A DNA stretch of 64,000 nt from positions 851,623 to 915,622 of the forward strand of contig JAYKAV010003365.1 in NCBI GenBank assembly GCA_035582835.1. The letters run 5' to 3'. The notes under the pieces are model-generated. The model did not search any database, had not been told where the DNA came from, and was given only the letters and a program-made list of their open reading frames with translations. The translations under genes were made by a program, and so were the position numbers. Positions 1 to 11,600 of the stretch are shown here, in pieces. Numbering within the stretch: the stretch's first letter is position 1; every line of letters starts with the position of its first letter. The stretch comes from Phoebastria nigripes. Taxonomy: Eukaryota; Chordata; Aves; Procellariiformes; Diomedeidae.

Positions 1-2786
1 CACATTTGAGAAGGTAAGTGGGGCAAGGTATTAACAGTTCCACTGTTTGGACGTCATCATTGCAGACAGCAGCATTGCAAAGCCCAGAAAAGTTTGTGGT
101 TTCAATTGAGATCCCAAGCAGCTCAGTTGCAGAAATCTCCCTGTGATTTTACAGTTATCCTGCAGGGACCCAAAGCCTCTGTGGCCAGTGGAAAAGTGCC
201 AAGGTGGCAGTGGGAGTAGGAGGGTAAGGAGATGGTCCTGCAGGCAGCTTGGTGGCAGGCCAACTTGTCCCAGAGGCCTTGAGGGAGTTCCCCAAGCTCT
301 GGAGAAATCCAGGATTTAGGAGGATGCAGAAGTTGTGCTGTGTTAAACAGGGGCACGTGTACAATGTCCTTGAAGCACGTGTTGGTAGTGGCATTGCAGC
401 TTGCTGCGCCCGCTCTGGGGCTCGTCAGAGAGGGTGTTGACTGTCGCTGGTCACAGGGCAGGGGTGGCCCCCAATGGGCTCGGGGGCTTCTGCTCCCTGC
501 TGTACCCCCTGGGCAGGTGTCAGTGTCCTTTTAACTTACAGTAAGAGAAAGAAACAGCATATTAATGCAAGTGTCAAAATAGTAAAGCCCACTGTAGGAA
601 ATGGTCTTGATTGCTGAGTAGGAGACAGACCAGATCTTTTAGGATTTGTATCAGCAGGAAAGCAGTGCTTTTTTCAGTTCTTCTGTTTTAGAAAGCAAAG
701 GCCAATAAATTAATTTGGGTCAAAATGTCTTAGCCACGTCATCTTCTCAAATAAGGAAGAATGAAGAATACAGCACTGTCTGAATTGAAACAAAACACCA
801 ATAATATCTGCCAGAAATGGCAAGAAATACATGATTCATCTGGGTTTTTTTTTTTCATGATTCTCCTCAAGCAGAGGTCTTCATGGGTTTGTCTTTGAGT
901 ATAAAAGTAAAACAGATTTGATATGAAAATGGCAGATCTGGTATTATCTCCTTAACTTATAACAATCAGGTGTTGAATAGTACCTAGAGGTTGATCTGTT
1001 TTCTTAACTGCTATCATTAAATCAGTGATGTGGGTTACTCTTCTAGGATGATGTTACTTACTTCTGTACTTAACTTTTTGCCAAGATAATGTTCTAAAGG
1101 AGTTGATAAATCCTATAATATTATTGTACTTGGCTCTATATATTAAACAAATATGGAGAGAGATTCAGTCTCGAGGAACTTGGAACCTTACCGTCAAGAT
1201 AGGTCATTACAGAAAATGCAAGGGGAATACAGCTTTATAGGTATTTGGATTTTTTTCCTAATAAAAAAACTTTGATGTTTTTCCAAAACTCACAAACATA
1301 CGTATATTATTTGGGTCACAGCTAGACTGTGAAAACTGAAAATAAAAGAATAGATTTTTCTTTTTTTTTTTTCTTCCCTGTCTGCTGCTCTGAGGCACAC
1401 TGAACATGTGCCTGCAAGTGGCAAGTGTAAGAAGCAAGCCACAAAACAGGTCCCCAAACTGCAGCTACTGATATAAGGGTTCCTGAATCTCTAGCAGTAC
1501 TTCCCATATTTGTTTAGTACTATTTCACTTGATTTTATCTCATTGTAACAATCAAGCTATAAAAAAATAGCTGAGAGTCTTCTTGAAGTGCATTAAATGA
1601 CATGACATGCTTTTGTTGCATTCCATTCTTCTTACTTGTGTTTTCGTGGGGAAAACATTGAATTTATTAAAAAAAGAAAAAAAAAAAAAAAAAAAAGAAA
1701 ATCACTTAGGTTTTGGCTGTAGTGTGGATATACATGAGATTAAGGGCTGACCTGAAGAAGTCTAACAAAGCATTTTATAAATTGCTAGTTTGTTCCTTGG
1801 TAAAAGCTCTGCAGAAATAAGCTTTTTGTTTGTTGTACCTGCAAAATCAAGTCAGGTCAGAGTTTCAAGCAATTTTCTAGAAATACACCTGAGCCCCTAA
1901 GGGTAAAGATGACAAAAAGCTTCTGGTGAGAAGAGCTTCTGGGTTGCATGTCTGTATGCATCAGAGTGTGAAAGTAGGTTGCAGCTTCTTCACAGGACAC
2001 TTGCACAGCATTTCTTGCATACTCACTGTAACCTCACAGCAATGCAGCTCTGGGTCACTTGCTGTCATGGTCTCACCCAATTCCAGTAAACCAGGTGTAA
2101 CACTCCAGTACTCCTANAGGCATTTTTTTCCCCGTGTGTTTGCCGTTGTGTCTGATTTCTGTCAGAAGCTAATAATGAGATGCATTTGATTGTTTTTTCT
2201 TCTCTTTTCATATAAAGACTATTTCTGAGGTCAAATGCAGTTTAAAAATCCCAGAAGCCTTAAACTCACACAGAGATGATTCAGCTGGCCTTCCCTCACT
2301 TTGAAGGCACACATTTGCATTGTGTAAAAGGTTTTGTTTGCAGTGGATTGCCCAGAGTGATAAGGCAACCTCCGTCCGTGTAAGACAAGCCTTCCAACAG
2401 CATCTTTACAATAGCGGTGAAGCACGGTCAGACAGCATTCCAGGTAGCATAGCAAAAAAGGTACTGCATTGTCTCATTGCTCTTAACTGCATCAATTATG
2501 AGGACTAGGAGTTGCAGGAAGTTCCCAAAGGTGAATTTTCACTCAGTTGAGAAAGGATATTTGTCCCTTTTCAGTATTCATCCTGGGGAGAGAGGGACTG
2601 AGAAAAAGATAGTAAAATGGATCCCAGCTCCAAGGAGCTGTGCAAAATGTCTTGGGCATTGGTGTGACCCAGCAGTTTGCTAACTGAAGGGAAGAGGGGA
2701 AACCTCTTTAGGCCAAACCAGTTCTAGACAGCTATGAGCTATGTTAAATTTTATTTTTCTTGACTGAACTCCAAATACACTCTTTT

Positions 2787-2927
2787 ATTAAGGTTAAACT
2801 AGTTTTTTTTTTAACCTTAATGTTTATTTAGTATGGAGAGAGACTGCAGAGTGGCTGGCAGCCTGCAGATGTTCCATTCCCCAGGGAGTGGCAATCTGCA
2901 GCTGGGCAACTGATCCCCTCTCCATAC
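2787..2927. repeat. Two adjacent inverted repeats
   Basis: The first is a perfect 12-bp stem, ATTAAGGTTAAA (2787-2798) with TTTAACCTTAAT (2810-2821), around an 11-base loop. The second is imperfect: GTATGGAGAG (2831-2840) pairs with CTCTCCATAC (2918-2927), and CTGCAGAT (2863-2870) pairs with ATCTGCAG (2894-2901), with unpaired bulges between. They are only nine bases apart. They could be remnants of a mobile element or chance. Confidence 0.6.
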
Positions 2928-4710
2928 ACCCTCTAGCCACCAAAAAATCAGAAGTTACCTATGTGTTACCAAGGTCAGTTTTGAAACTAGTTAACACAGA
3001 CTTTAATTTTGGGAGAGCTGGGTCTGGGGGGAGTTGTTAACCAGAGTATTCTTGCATAGTGCATGAGCCTGGAGCCACCTCAGAACAGTATCAGAAGAAC
3101 CCACTTCTCTAATGCTGGATATTCACAGCAAGCCAGACAAATGACTTTTATAGTTCAGCTGCTGTTTATCAGCCTAAGAGGAGCTGTGTACCCTCATAAA
3201 AAGGGGGAAGAATAATCTGGTAAGACATTCTTTCAATCTACTAAGCTTGAGATATGCATCTTTAATCTACCTATTTGTAGTCGTCTTAGAAACCGTAAGT
3301 CTGTTTTCGTGTCCTTGCCAAAGCATGAATTATCTCAAGATCTCAACTTCTTATAGCTCCCTAAATTAAACTTTGTACTTCTGCTACCTAATAATTGCTG
3401 AAGGGAATGTTAAATTTGGACAAGCTTTGGGGAGAGAAAAAACAAAACAACTTGTGGTTTAGAGGTGGAGGTGAGTTGTAGAAATCTTAAAGGCAGAAAT
3501 TACCAGAAGAATGACTGTTTTTGGGGAATAAGACTCCTGAGTGACGAACCAAATAGTTCAGGGAATAGCTAAAGCCACTGGAGTTCTTGGAGCTTGGTGA
3601 GTTAAAGTCAGTCAACTGTGAGAACAGCTCAGGTGTAACAACTGAGTCTCACAGCCTCCTGCAGTTCTGAGAGAAAAGATGCTGGGTCTTTCAGTGGGAT
3701 TACAGTGGGTTAGGAATGACCCGATTTGTAATTACTCACAAAACCCCTTGATTACTTGCAAGTCATTTGCCCATTAAAGCTGAAGATGTGGCCATTAAGA
3801 AAGCAGCATGTAAGAAAGAGCTAGAAATAGAAAAATAGCATTTCAAGGATGGATAAGGTTCGAAGAACAGACAGTAAATATAATCTCTGAATATTGTAAA
3901 ATGTTCAGTCTTAGCCAGCCTTGCAATCCTAAAGACTACAAAAGGAAAGCTTCTATATATTGGTCTAAACTTATTTCCTGATGTGGCCAATTGTCAGCCC
4001 TCCATTCTCCTAAACAACTTGGTTTTGTTATTATTATAAAGATATCAGGTGCAATGCCATTCCTAAGGCCTGATCCTTTTTGACACATACAGCAAGAATT
4101 TAGATTATACAAAGAATACAGTTTATCCTCCTCCCTATAATTATGTACTACTTCTAATAATAAAGTGAGTTTTTTGAAGACTGACAAATCAGATTGTTAA
4201 GGTTAAATCAAGAAGAATGCTTTGAAATACTTATCATTTTTTCTCTCGCATGCTAGGATGATATATTCTTCTATTTAATTTAAATTCTTTCATCACTGTA
4301 ATGAATGGTTCGATTGCTGTGCCTTCCATATTGTTATCATGATAAAGATTTTTGCTATTTTAGAAATAACAAATGTATAATAAAGGGATAGAAGAGATTA
4401 GGAGATACATTTGAAATTTGTTATGAAAAGGGTAGTGGCTGTGGACAGCGAGGAACGAGAGGAATCCACAGGGAAATGTTCAGAGCGGCCGGTGTGGGGC
4501 TGCTTAGTCATTGCTGAAACACCTGGTGACTTCATTAAGGCGCCAGATTAGGTGGAGCTGCTCGAGCTGTTCTGGTTGAAGAGATTCTTGCCCCCATGCT
4601 TTTGTTGCTGCTTCTTCGCTAGGAGTTACGTCCCCTGAGATCTGGTCATTGTTAGTAATGCCTAACCTCTATCAGTCAAAATGAGCTAAAACAATTAAAA
4701 AAAAAATAAT

Positions 4711-4738
4711 CACACACACACCCCTTCCCCCCCCCCCC
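4711..4738. repeat. CA / poly-C simple repeat
   Basis: A short (CA)n run is followed by CCCC, TT and twelve C. A similar CA plus 14-C tract occurs at 24105-24126 in SESN1 intron 9. Confidence 0.9.
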
Positions 4739-7700
4739 AACCCAAAATAGTTCTCCAATCGCTTACTTTGACTGTATGCAGTACTGAGTGCTGTTCGCAG
4801 CAGCTGGGCGGGCAGGTCTTAGGAAGGAGACCCGTCCTCCCCGGGGGGTCAGTGACACCAGGGTTAGTGCAGTAACCTCTTCAGCTGGTGTGGCTGCAGA
4901 TGGGAGACACCATGCATCTGCGGCCATTAGCTGTCTCAGGGGGTTCAAAGACACTCAGACGTGAAGGCTGGTATTTACATCCATTCTGCTAAGCTTGCTA
5001 CATCTTGCCAAAGCTGGTGCTACCTTACAAAACCACAAGAGAGAGAAATCCAGTCCTAAGAACTAATACAAATCAGGTAGCTCAGAGCCCTGAAGAATTA
5101 TCTGTTTCTACTTGTAAATGTTCCTGGGAAAGAATTGACTGATCATCCTCTGAGATATTAATTTGATGTCCAGGGCATTGCTGTAACAGGCATTTCGAGT
5201 GCTTCTGCTTGAATAGCTTTTCTATGGAAAGAATTTAAGATCTTGGTTTGCCAGTTCTTTGGAGTCATCTGTTTGTGCTGAACTTCACTCAAAAAAGTCA
5301 CCCTATTGGACTGAAATGGAACTATTCCAAGTTACAGCAGCTAAGTGCAGACATATGTGTTTGCAGGATCAGGCTTTTTACATTGTAACTGGTTAGTCTC
5401 CTTTTAGCTTCACCAGGACATTTCTTTAACTGTAGCAATAAGGAAAAATTGCATTTCTGATGACTTAACCTAGAAAGCACAGATGTTAAATGCCGTCCTT
5501 TTATGCAAGCAGCTTTTATGGAAGTGCTTGCTGTGAAAGCGTATGTTTCCATGCTTTAGGTGGTGTTTGCTTTAGGTGACTTCATGTGTATCTATTATAC
5601 ACTCTTTCTGGGTGAAAGGAAACTTGGTATCTATCAATATTTTCATGTTAAACATTTGTTGTTGTTTTTTCCCTTATAAGCATTTCACTTGATCTCTGTT
5701 TACTTGCATCGATACATGGTCAAACATACTGTTGTGTTTCCCCAGGGGAATGCTTAAGTTATGCAAACTGTACCATAGATCCATCCCCGTGTCCCCCGGC
5801 TGCACTGGGTTCTGCACTCGTTAGTACTCAAATGAGCTTTGTGCTAGTGTCAAACCATATTCCCTCATGAAATTGCTCCCATAGCTTGTCTTACTAGCCC
5901 CCAAATGGAAATAATTTCAGTATTCAATTGTGTACTGATTTATAGATGAGCATGTGGCTCAGTTTTGTGTGTTCTTCGATTTGGAGGAGTTACACTTTGG
6001 AAATACTTGTGTGAGGGCTGGGGTGGAGAAAGTGCTTGCAGCAGACTGGGGTGATAAGATTCTGCTAAGGCAGAGACGTACTTGGGGCCTGAGCAGAGCT
6101 TGTGTACTCAGGCCATATGGGAGGGCTTTTAAGACCATTATTATTTGTTTGCTACGGGTGTGCAACTTCCTTTTCCCCCTTGTACACGCTTTTTCTGACA
6201 TGCTGTCACTGCCTTCATCTATCCTGATACAGAAAGTGAAGAACATGATATAATTTCCTAACTTCTGCTGTTGAGTTGGTTGTTTAATGAGAGAGAATTT
6301 CCCTTGGATGATGTCAGAGAAAAATCTATATCTGCCAAGGTTCTTCATATAGGAACAAAAGTTAACATAAACAGGCTTCCCCACAAATATCCAGGCAGGG
6401 CAATTGAGCATGGTGGGGGAACAACACTTGGGGAACTGAGGGAGTGCTGCCCTTTTTTGTTTTTTTCCTCCACCCCGTTTTCTTCCAAGGGTGTTAACAA
6501 GTTCACTGAAGGGGATGACCTTTCATCTGACATCCAGGAAGACTTCTTATGGGGAGGCATCTTCTTGCATTTCAGCTTTCAGGTAATTACTCTCTTTTTC
6601 AACAGTTTTTCTGAGCACAAGCCAGTTCTTTGCCTCTGTTGCAAGAGGAGCCCATTCCTTCTCTTTTTGTTATGTTTTGGCCTGAAGTAAGGAAGTAGCC
6701 AGTGGGAATTAAACAGTGTTCTTCATTAGTTTATTTTATTAGCCCACAAAATGCAACCTTCCTTGCCAGTATTGCATTCTTCTTTTTCCATGCTTCTGTT
6801 GAGCATTTTATGAAGTGCAAGTTAGGTACGAAGCACACTTCATTTCTTCTGGAGAAACTTACCAGCTTAAAGCCAAGGCCCCCAGTAAGGAGCTGTGGTA
6901 CCTGGGCATCTCTAGGTAATTTAACCTTATAACTGCTGCTAAGCCTTCAGAAGTAAGTATCCCTTGGCTGTCCAGAGTTAATTGCATAGCCCAGACAGGT
7001 GGTGGTATTTGGAAAGTGGAGAGGAAAGGAAGCATTTAAAGCTTTAGCATTAGAAATGTGCAGAACTGCTGCCTTGAGTCATGTTGCCACGTTCCCCTGG
7101 TAGCACTTTCCTCAGTGTTTTCTGCATTTCACTGCAAGATTTGTACACCCATAACAGGAACAGCCTGTGAACAATTTTTCAGTGTTCAGTTTTACATTTA
7201 ACAGAAGTGTAAAGTTCAGTGTCATGGAATTTCCCTGCTTGTTTGTTAGATAGCTTGGTAGGACTCAAAACCAAGCAGCCTGAATTGTAGGCAGAAGCCT
7301 TCCTCCACCAAATGAGTATGTTCAGGGGTTCAGAGCTGTCCTGGCCTCCTCCCATCAAAACTGCAATAAAAGTTCTCCTCTTGGGGTCTGTCATTTTATT
7401 TTGATTCAAAATATTTGAAGGAAAAGGATCTAAGAGAATTTAGCTTTATAAATCTTAGATTGCTGTGGAAGACAAAAAAAAAAAAAAAAAAAATGATGTG
7501 GGCCAGCTCAGGGACTTGTTTCTTTTGAAATAATTGATGCCATAAAATCCCAAACCAAAAGAGGTGGGAGATGTAAGGCATCTGGCAGAGTTTACAGCCC
7601 TGGGGGGTCGACGAGAAGAAGTACAGCCTGCTGCAAACAAAGGCTGAGTGTTTTGCTGATGTGATTGCAAAACATATGTTTGCCCAGGACTGTTACGATC

Positions 7701-7840
7701 TTGGGAATAGGCAGGAGGCCAAATTTCTGCAGCAGCATACTTGGTTGCACAAATATCTGCAAAATGTTAACCTCCCGCGATTTCTCAGTTTAAAAGCCAT
7801 AATTACTTTAATGCTTAAAGAGAAGATAGAAACTCTTGCA

Positions 7841-8650
7841 TAAGGAACAGCGGAGAGGAAAAAGAAGTGTTGTCCGAAGAGCTTCTCCGTGCCGGGGAGG
7901 AGAGCGGAGCAGAGAAGCCCGGGGCTCAGGGGGAGAGGGGCCCTTGCGCTTCGGCCGTGCTCTCCAGCCGGGCCGGGGGCAGCACGGAGGAGCAGGGCGG
8001 GGTGGACTGGGGGGCCCTGGGGCTCTACGGGGGCTCTTGCCCCCGGGCTGGGCGGCTCCGGGCCGGGGTTTCCCCCCGCGGCAGCGGCTGCTGCCTCTTC
8101 TCCCCCTGTCCGGGGCATTTGTTGGCATTCCCAGGGCTGGCAGGCACTGGGCAGACGGAGCAATAGGGCAGCCGCGGCGAGCAGCTGTCCCCCGGCTGCC
8201 GCTCCGCCTCGGCGGGGCAGCGCCCTGCCCGCCGCCCCGCCCGCGGGGAGGGAGGGAGGCCGGGCCGCGAGGAGGGCCCGCCCCGGCGGCGCGGGGCGCT
8301 GCGGCAGAGCCGCGGCAGGGCTGCGAGGGGAGCACGGCCAGCCGCAGCCCCGCAGCGCTGGCATGAGGGTGGCGCGGCCGGGCCCGCAGCACCAGGTACT
8401 CCGTGGGTGGCGAGGGGCTGGGGCCGCGGGGGGTGCCTCCACCGTCCGGCCCCCGTAGGGCTGAGCCTCCCCAGGGGCGGCGGTCTTGCTCCCCGGGCGC
8501 ATCCCCGGGGAGAAATCCCTGCTGGAAAGTGGGGCGGGGGCCCGGGCAGCCCCCCTGCAGCGAGCGAGCCCCGGCTCAGCTGCGGGGCCGGAGAGGCAGG
8601 AGCAGTGCTTCCTTGCGGGCTCCTCGCTCGACCCGTAACGACGTCGTTCA
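7841..8650 (+). promoter_or_regulatory. SESN1: CpG-island promoter of SESN1
   Basis: The sequence changes abruptly from AT-leaning to very GC- and CpG-rich, the only block of this kind and strength in the window. It contains Sp1-type GC boxes (GGGCGGGG at 7995-8002, CCCCGCCC at 8235-8242) and no obvious TATA box. It surrounds the candidate first coding exon at 8363-8395. No ATG in any frame occurs between 7841 and 8362, so 8363 would be the first start codon for a transcript beginning in the island. A constitutive, dispersed-start promoter is the expected type; the exact start site cannot be read from the sequence. Confidence 0.8.
8363..8395 (+). CDS. SESN1: SESN1 candidate first coding exon
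   Basis: This exon encodes only 11 residues, [11 protein letters not shown], and ends at CACCAG|GTACTC. It is chosen because its ATG is the first in the CpG island, the frame is open from a stop at 7841, the donor follows directly, and the phase (0) joins in frame to the [11 protein letters not shown] exon. The human short isoform also begins Met-Arg, but its first exon is about three times longer. An alternative upstream first exon outside the window remains possible. Splicing and use of this exon are inferred, not seen. Confidence 0.55.
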
Positions 8651-11600
8651 GAGCTACTGGAGGGTAACTTTTGGGGATTTGCAGGTCCTTTCTAGCTCCC
8701 TTCTACGGGATATCCAGGTACTGCCTACAGTGACAATGCAGATGCTGTCGTTGTCCTCCCCATTGCCACCTGGTCCCAGAAGGGCCGTGTACTGCTTCTG
8801 TGTGTGGTGGTGGGGTGTCTCTGCTGGGTTTTTAGGCTCATCCAAGTAGGTTTTGCCTCTGAATTGCCCGGTATTTATTTCGTTCTTGCACAGACTTGAA
8901 TTATCCTTTTGAAACGGTGAGGCTGGTCTTGTGTTTCTCATAGAGAAGAGCTTGCTGTAATTGTAAACAAATGGAAGTCAATAGCATTGTTTTGGACAGG
9001 AATTAAAATGCTGCTTTGGATCTCTTTTGTAAGTTTCTTAATGTCACCGCGTTAGGATTTTTCTTGTAAAGGAAATTTTTAAATCCTCAAACTGCTGCAG
9101 GTTGCCACAGAAACTATTTTGTATTTTTCTGGTTTGTACAGATCTAGTACCTCTTGGATACAAATTGCTTTGCTTTGACATAATCCAGCAGTGCAGTCTA
9201 CATAATGCAAACGGTAACTGTCACGTTTAAACTTGTTTCCTTCTGTGTCACTGATTTATTGGTATTTAAACAGTGTTTACAGCATGGAAATCGCAGACGT
9301 TCCTTCCAAATCCTTTGCCCTTTAATACTTTTTGTTTCATTGTACACATTACAGAACTGGCATATAGAAAAGCTAGGCACTAATCATGGAAATACAACCT
9401 CTTGGTTTCAGTGAGCTCATATCAAAAGTAAATTGGGTTGTGGTCTCTAGGCAGTTGTGTCACAAAACCACTTCAGGAAGAGCTATTGCTGCTGAGGAAG
9501 AATAGGTAGCACTTAGGTGCCTTGAGACTACTCCAGTTGGACCTGCTCTTACTGCTCGGTCTTGGAAGATGACCAGAGAAGAGATGTTAGAGCTTGAGAC
9601 TGAGGAGCCTGGGCTTTGCTTTTATTCCTGCCGTTGTGAACAGGGTGTGTGACCTTGGGCACACGCTTGCCTTGATTTCTGTCTTGAATCAAGTCTCATA
9701 AACTAGTTGGGGATGTTTTTAAAATCTGGTATTTCAAAGGATTTTGAGACATTCAGAGAAAATACACTTACTGATATTTAAATTAAAGTAATTTAACTAT
9801 TTAAATTCATATAAGAATAATGTATTCTCTGTGAAATAGAAACAGTTTAATGTTTGCGGTGCTCTAATTCCAGTGAAGAGTGGTAGGTCTGTGGAACAAA
9901 GTGCTTTGCAGCAGAGGGGGAGTACTCGTTCTCAGTTCTTTAAATCCATGCAAGTGCAGACATGTCTAGTGCTTCAGTTGAATGACAGTCTGAGATACCC
10001 AGAAAATGTAATCAGTGCAAAAATTTAGAGTACATGAGCATTTTTGGGATCATTTTTCTGTCATTTTGACATGAATCATGGTTTGTTTGAGAAAGCCACC
10101 ACAATTGCAGCTACTTCTGGATTAGGTAAATGAATAAAATAGGAAAAACTGCCAGTTCTGCTTAGTCCCACTGTTAGAAAAGGTGTAGGATTTGTGGGAT
10201 TTTTTTGTAGGAAAAGCATCATATTTAATCACTACTCTCTGTTTCTTAATCCCTTCATTTCCAAAAGCTACCCATCTGATAAGGAAACTACAGTAGCTAC
10301 TGCATTTAGCAGAACTGAAAATATGGCTTTTAAGCTGAGTATGTATCAGCTTGGCGATAAGTAACTTGTCCTGTGAGGCCAGTTGTGCCAGTCATTGTCG
10401 TTAAGATCCTAAACAAGGAAACTCCAAATTTGTAGCCTGTCAGTGTCACCACCAGTGAGGTTTTGCTGTCGGTGACCTTTAAAGGGGAAGTAGGAACCAG
10501 ACACAGTGAGTGAAGCAGCAGCAGCACGAGGCATCTTAGACTGGTAAGTGCCAAAGTCTCTCTTGGAAATGTAGCACGAGCTTCTTGGACATTTAGATGC
10601 TTTGGGGCTTTTTATCCTATAAGCATATAAAGCTCTAAATGGATATTTTTAATGTCAGCTTCAAATGCATGCCATAGTATACTAAGCTGAATTTTCAGCA
10701 CTGGCACATTGCGGGGGTTAATTCTATGAGGAGATTGTGCTGAAGAGTTTTTAACCCACAGCTCATTGTGCCTTTCTTAACCCTAAGCTTGGGTAGGAAT
10801 GCACTTAGATTATGTAAAATCATCACTGGTTGCCTAGGAAAATGTTACCTCAAAAAAAGGTCACCTCAAACTCATTTCCCTTTTCTGGTTGCTTCCTTTA
10901 GATTGTTTTATGTTGCATTACAGTGAGTGATTTTCATATAATTTTGTTTGAATCTAGCAGTATTTAGTGCTTAATCAGGACACAGATGATTCAGATGAAG
11001 ATGTGAATCCAAATGTTGCTTAGTGAAGTAAATCGATAATTATATTTTCACTTTGCCTGTGGCTTGTCTATGATAAAATGTTCTTTTTGCCATTTAGAGG
11101 AGGCTTAAGTAAGTATGTAAATAAGTCTGTCTGGGAGATTTAACATTTGATATCGGTACTGAGTGTACTTGAGGGGAGCAAAATGACTCACTGTGCTAAC
11201 ACCAGGGAAGCAGACTGAAGATTGTAGTTCATAGCTAGTGCTCAGCTCATGAATCCTGAATGACTGAAAATTAACAGTTTGGTAACAGTCCCCATACTCA
11301 TCTGACAAAACTATAATTGAGTTTTGGGAGAGGTTTTGTGATAAGAGGCAGAGCTCTAGCTGCCAGGAGCCAGTAGTGGGGGAGGAACAGGGATCTGAAA
11401 AAGCATTTTAGGCGCACTATGGAGCAAGAGCTGTAGCTAAGGTTAGGTAGCTGTTCCTGTTCTAGAGGCCCTGCGTCTCAGCTTGTAATGTAACTCTGCT
11501 TCAGTGTTTCTAGGTGGAATTTCTGATATTGGGTGTCTGTTTAGAAGTGACTTTTTGTTTTCTTCACTTACATTTTAAAGAGGTTCAGAACCAAAGCAGG

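Larger units (their letters stand above)
1..7835. other. Non-coding flank or 5' intron of SESN1
   Basis: I see no coding exon in this stretch. Open frames are short, unconserved in appearance and overlap on both strands. The human long-isoform SESN1 N-terminal exons, which precede the shared [11 protein letters not shown] exon, were looked for and not found, so they lie further left, are lost, or are too diverged to see. Contents are AT-leaning unique sequence, an A-rich run (1669-1700), a CA/poly-C tract (4711-4738), two adjacent inverted repeats (2787-2821 and 2831-2927) and a poly-A run (7474-7493). A perfect donor-like AAG|GTAAGT lies at bases 11-19, but too little precedes it to judge whether it ends an exon. 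Confidence 0.6.

Noticed and set aside
1402..1428. GAACATGTGC followed by TGGCAAGTGT as a possible two-half p53 site.
   Set aside because: Three mismatches in total and a 7-base spacer; too weak compared with the perfect half-site at 9958.
6271..6690. A 139-codon + strand frame containing DDVREKS, like part of the human SESN1 long-isoform N-terminus.
   Set aside because: Only five or six residues agree, the neighbouring residues do not, and there is no donor in the right phase; treated as chance.
7693..8502. A 269-codon - strand frame and several long + strand frames over the CpG island.
   Set aside because: Long frames on both strands are expected where stop codons are rare in GC-rich DNA; Pro/Ala/Arg-rich translation with no family resemblance.
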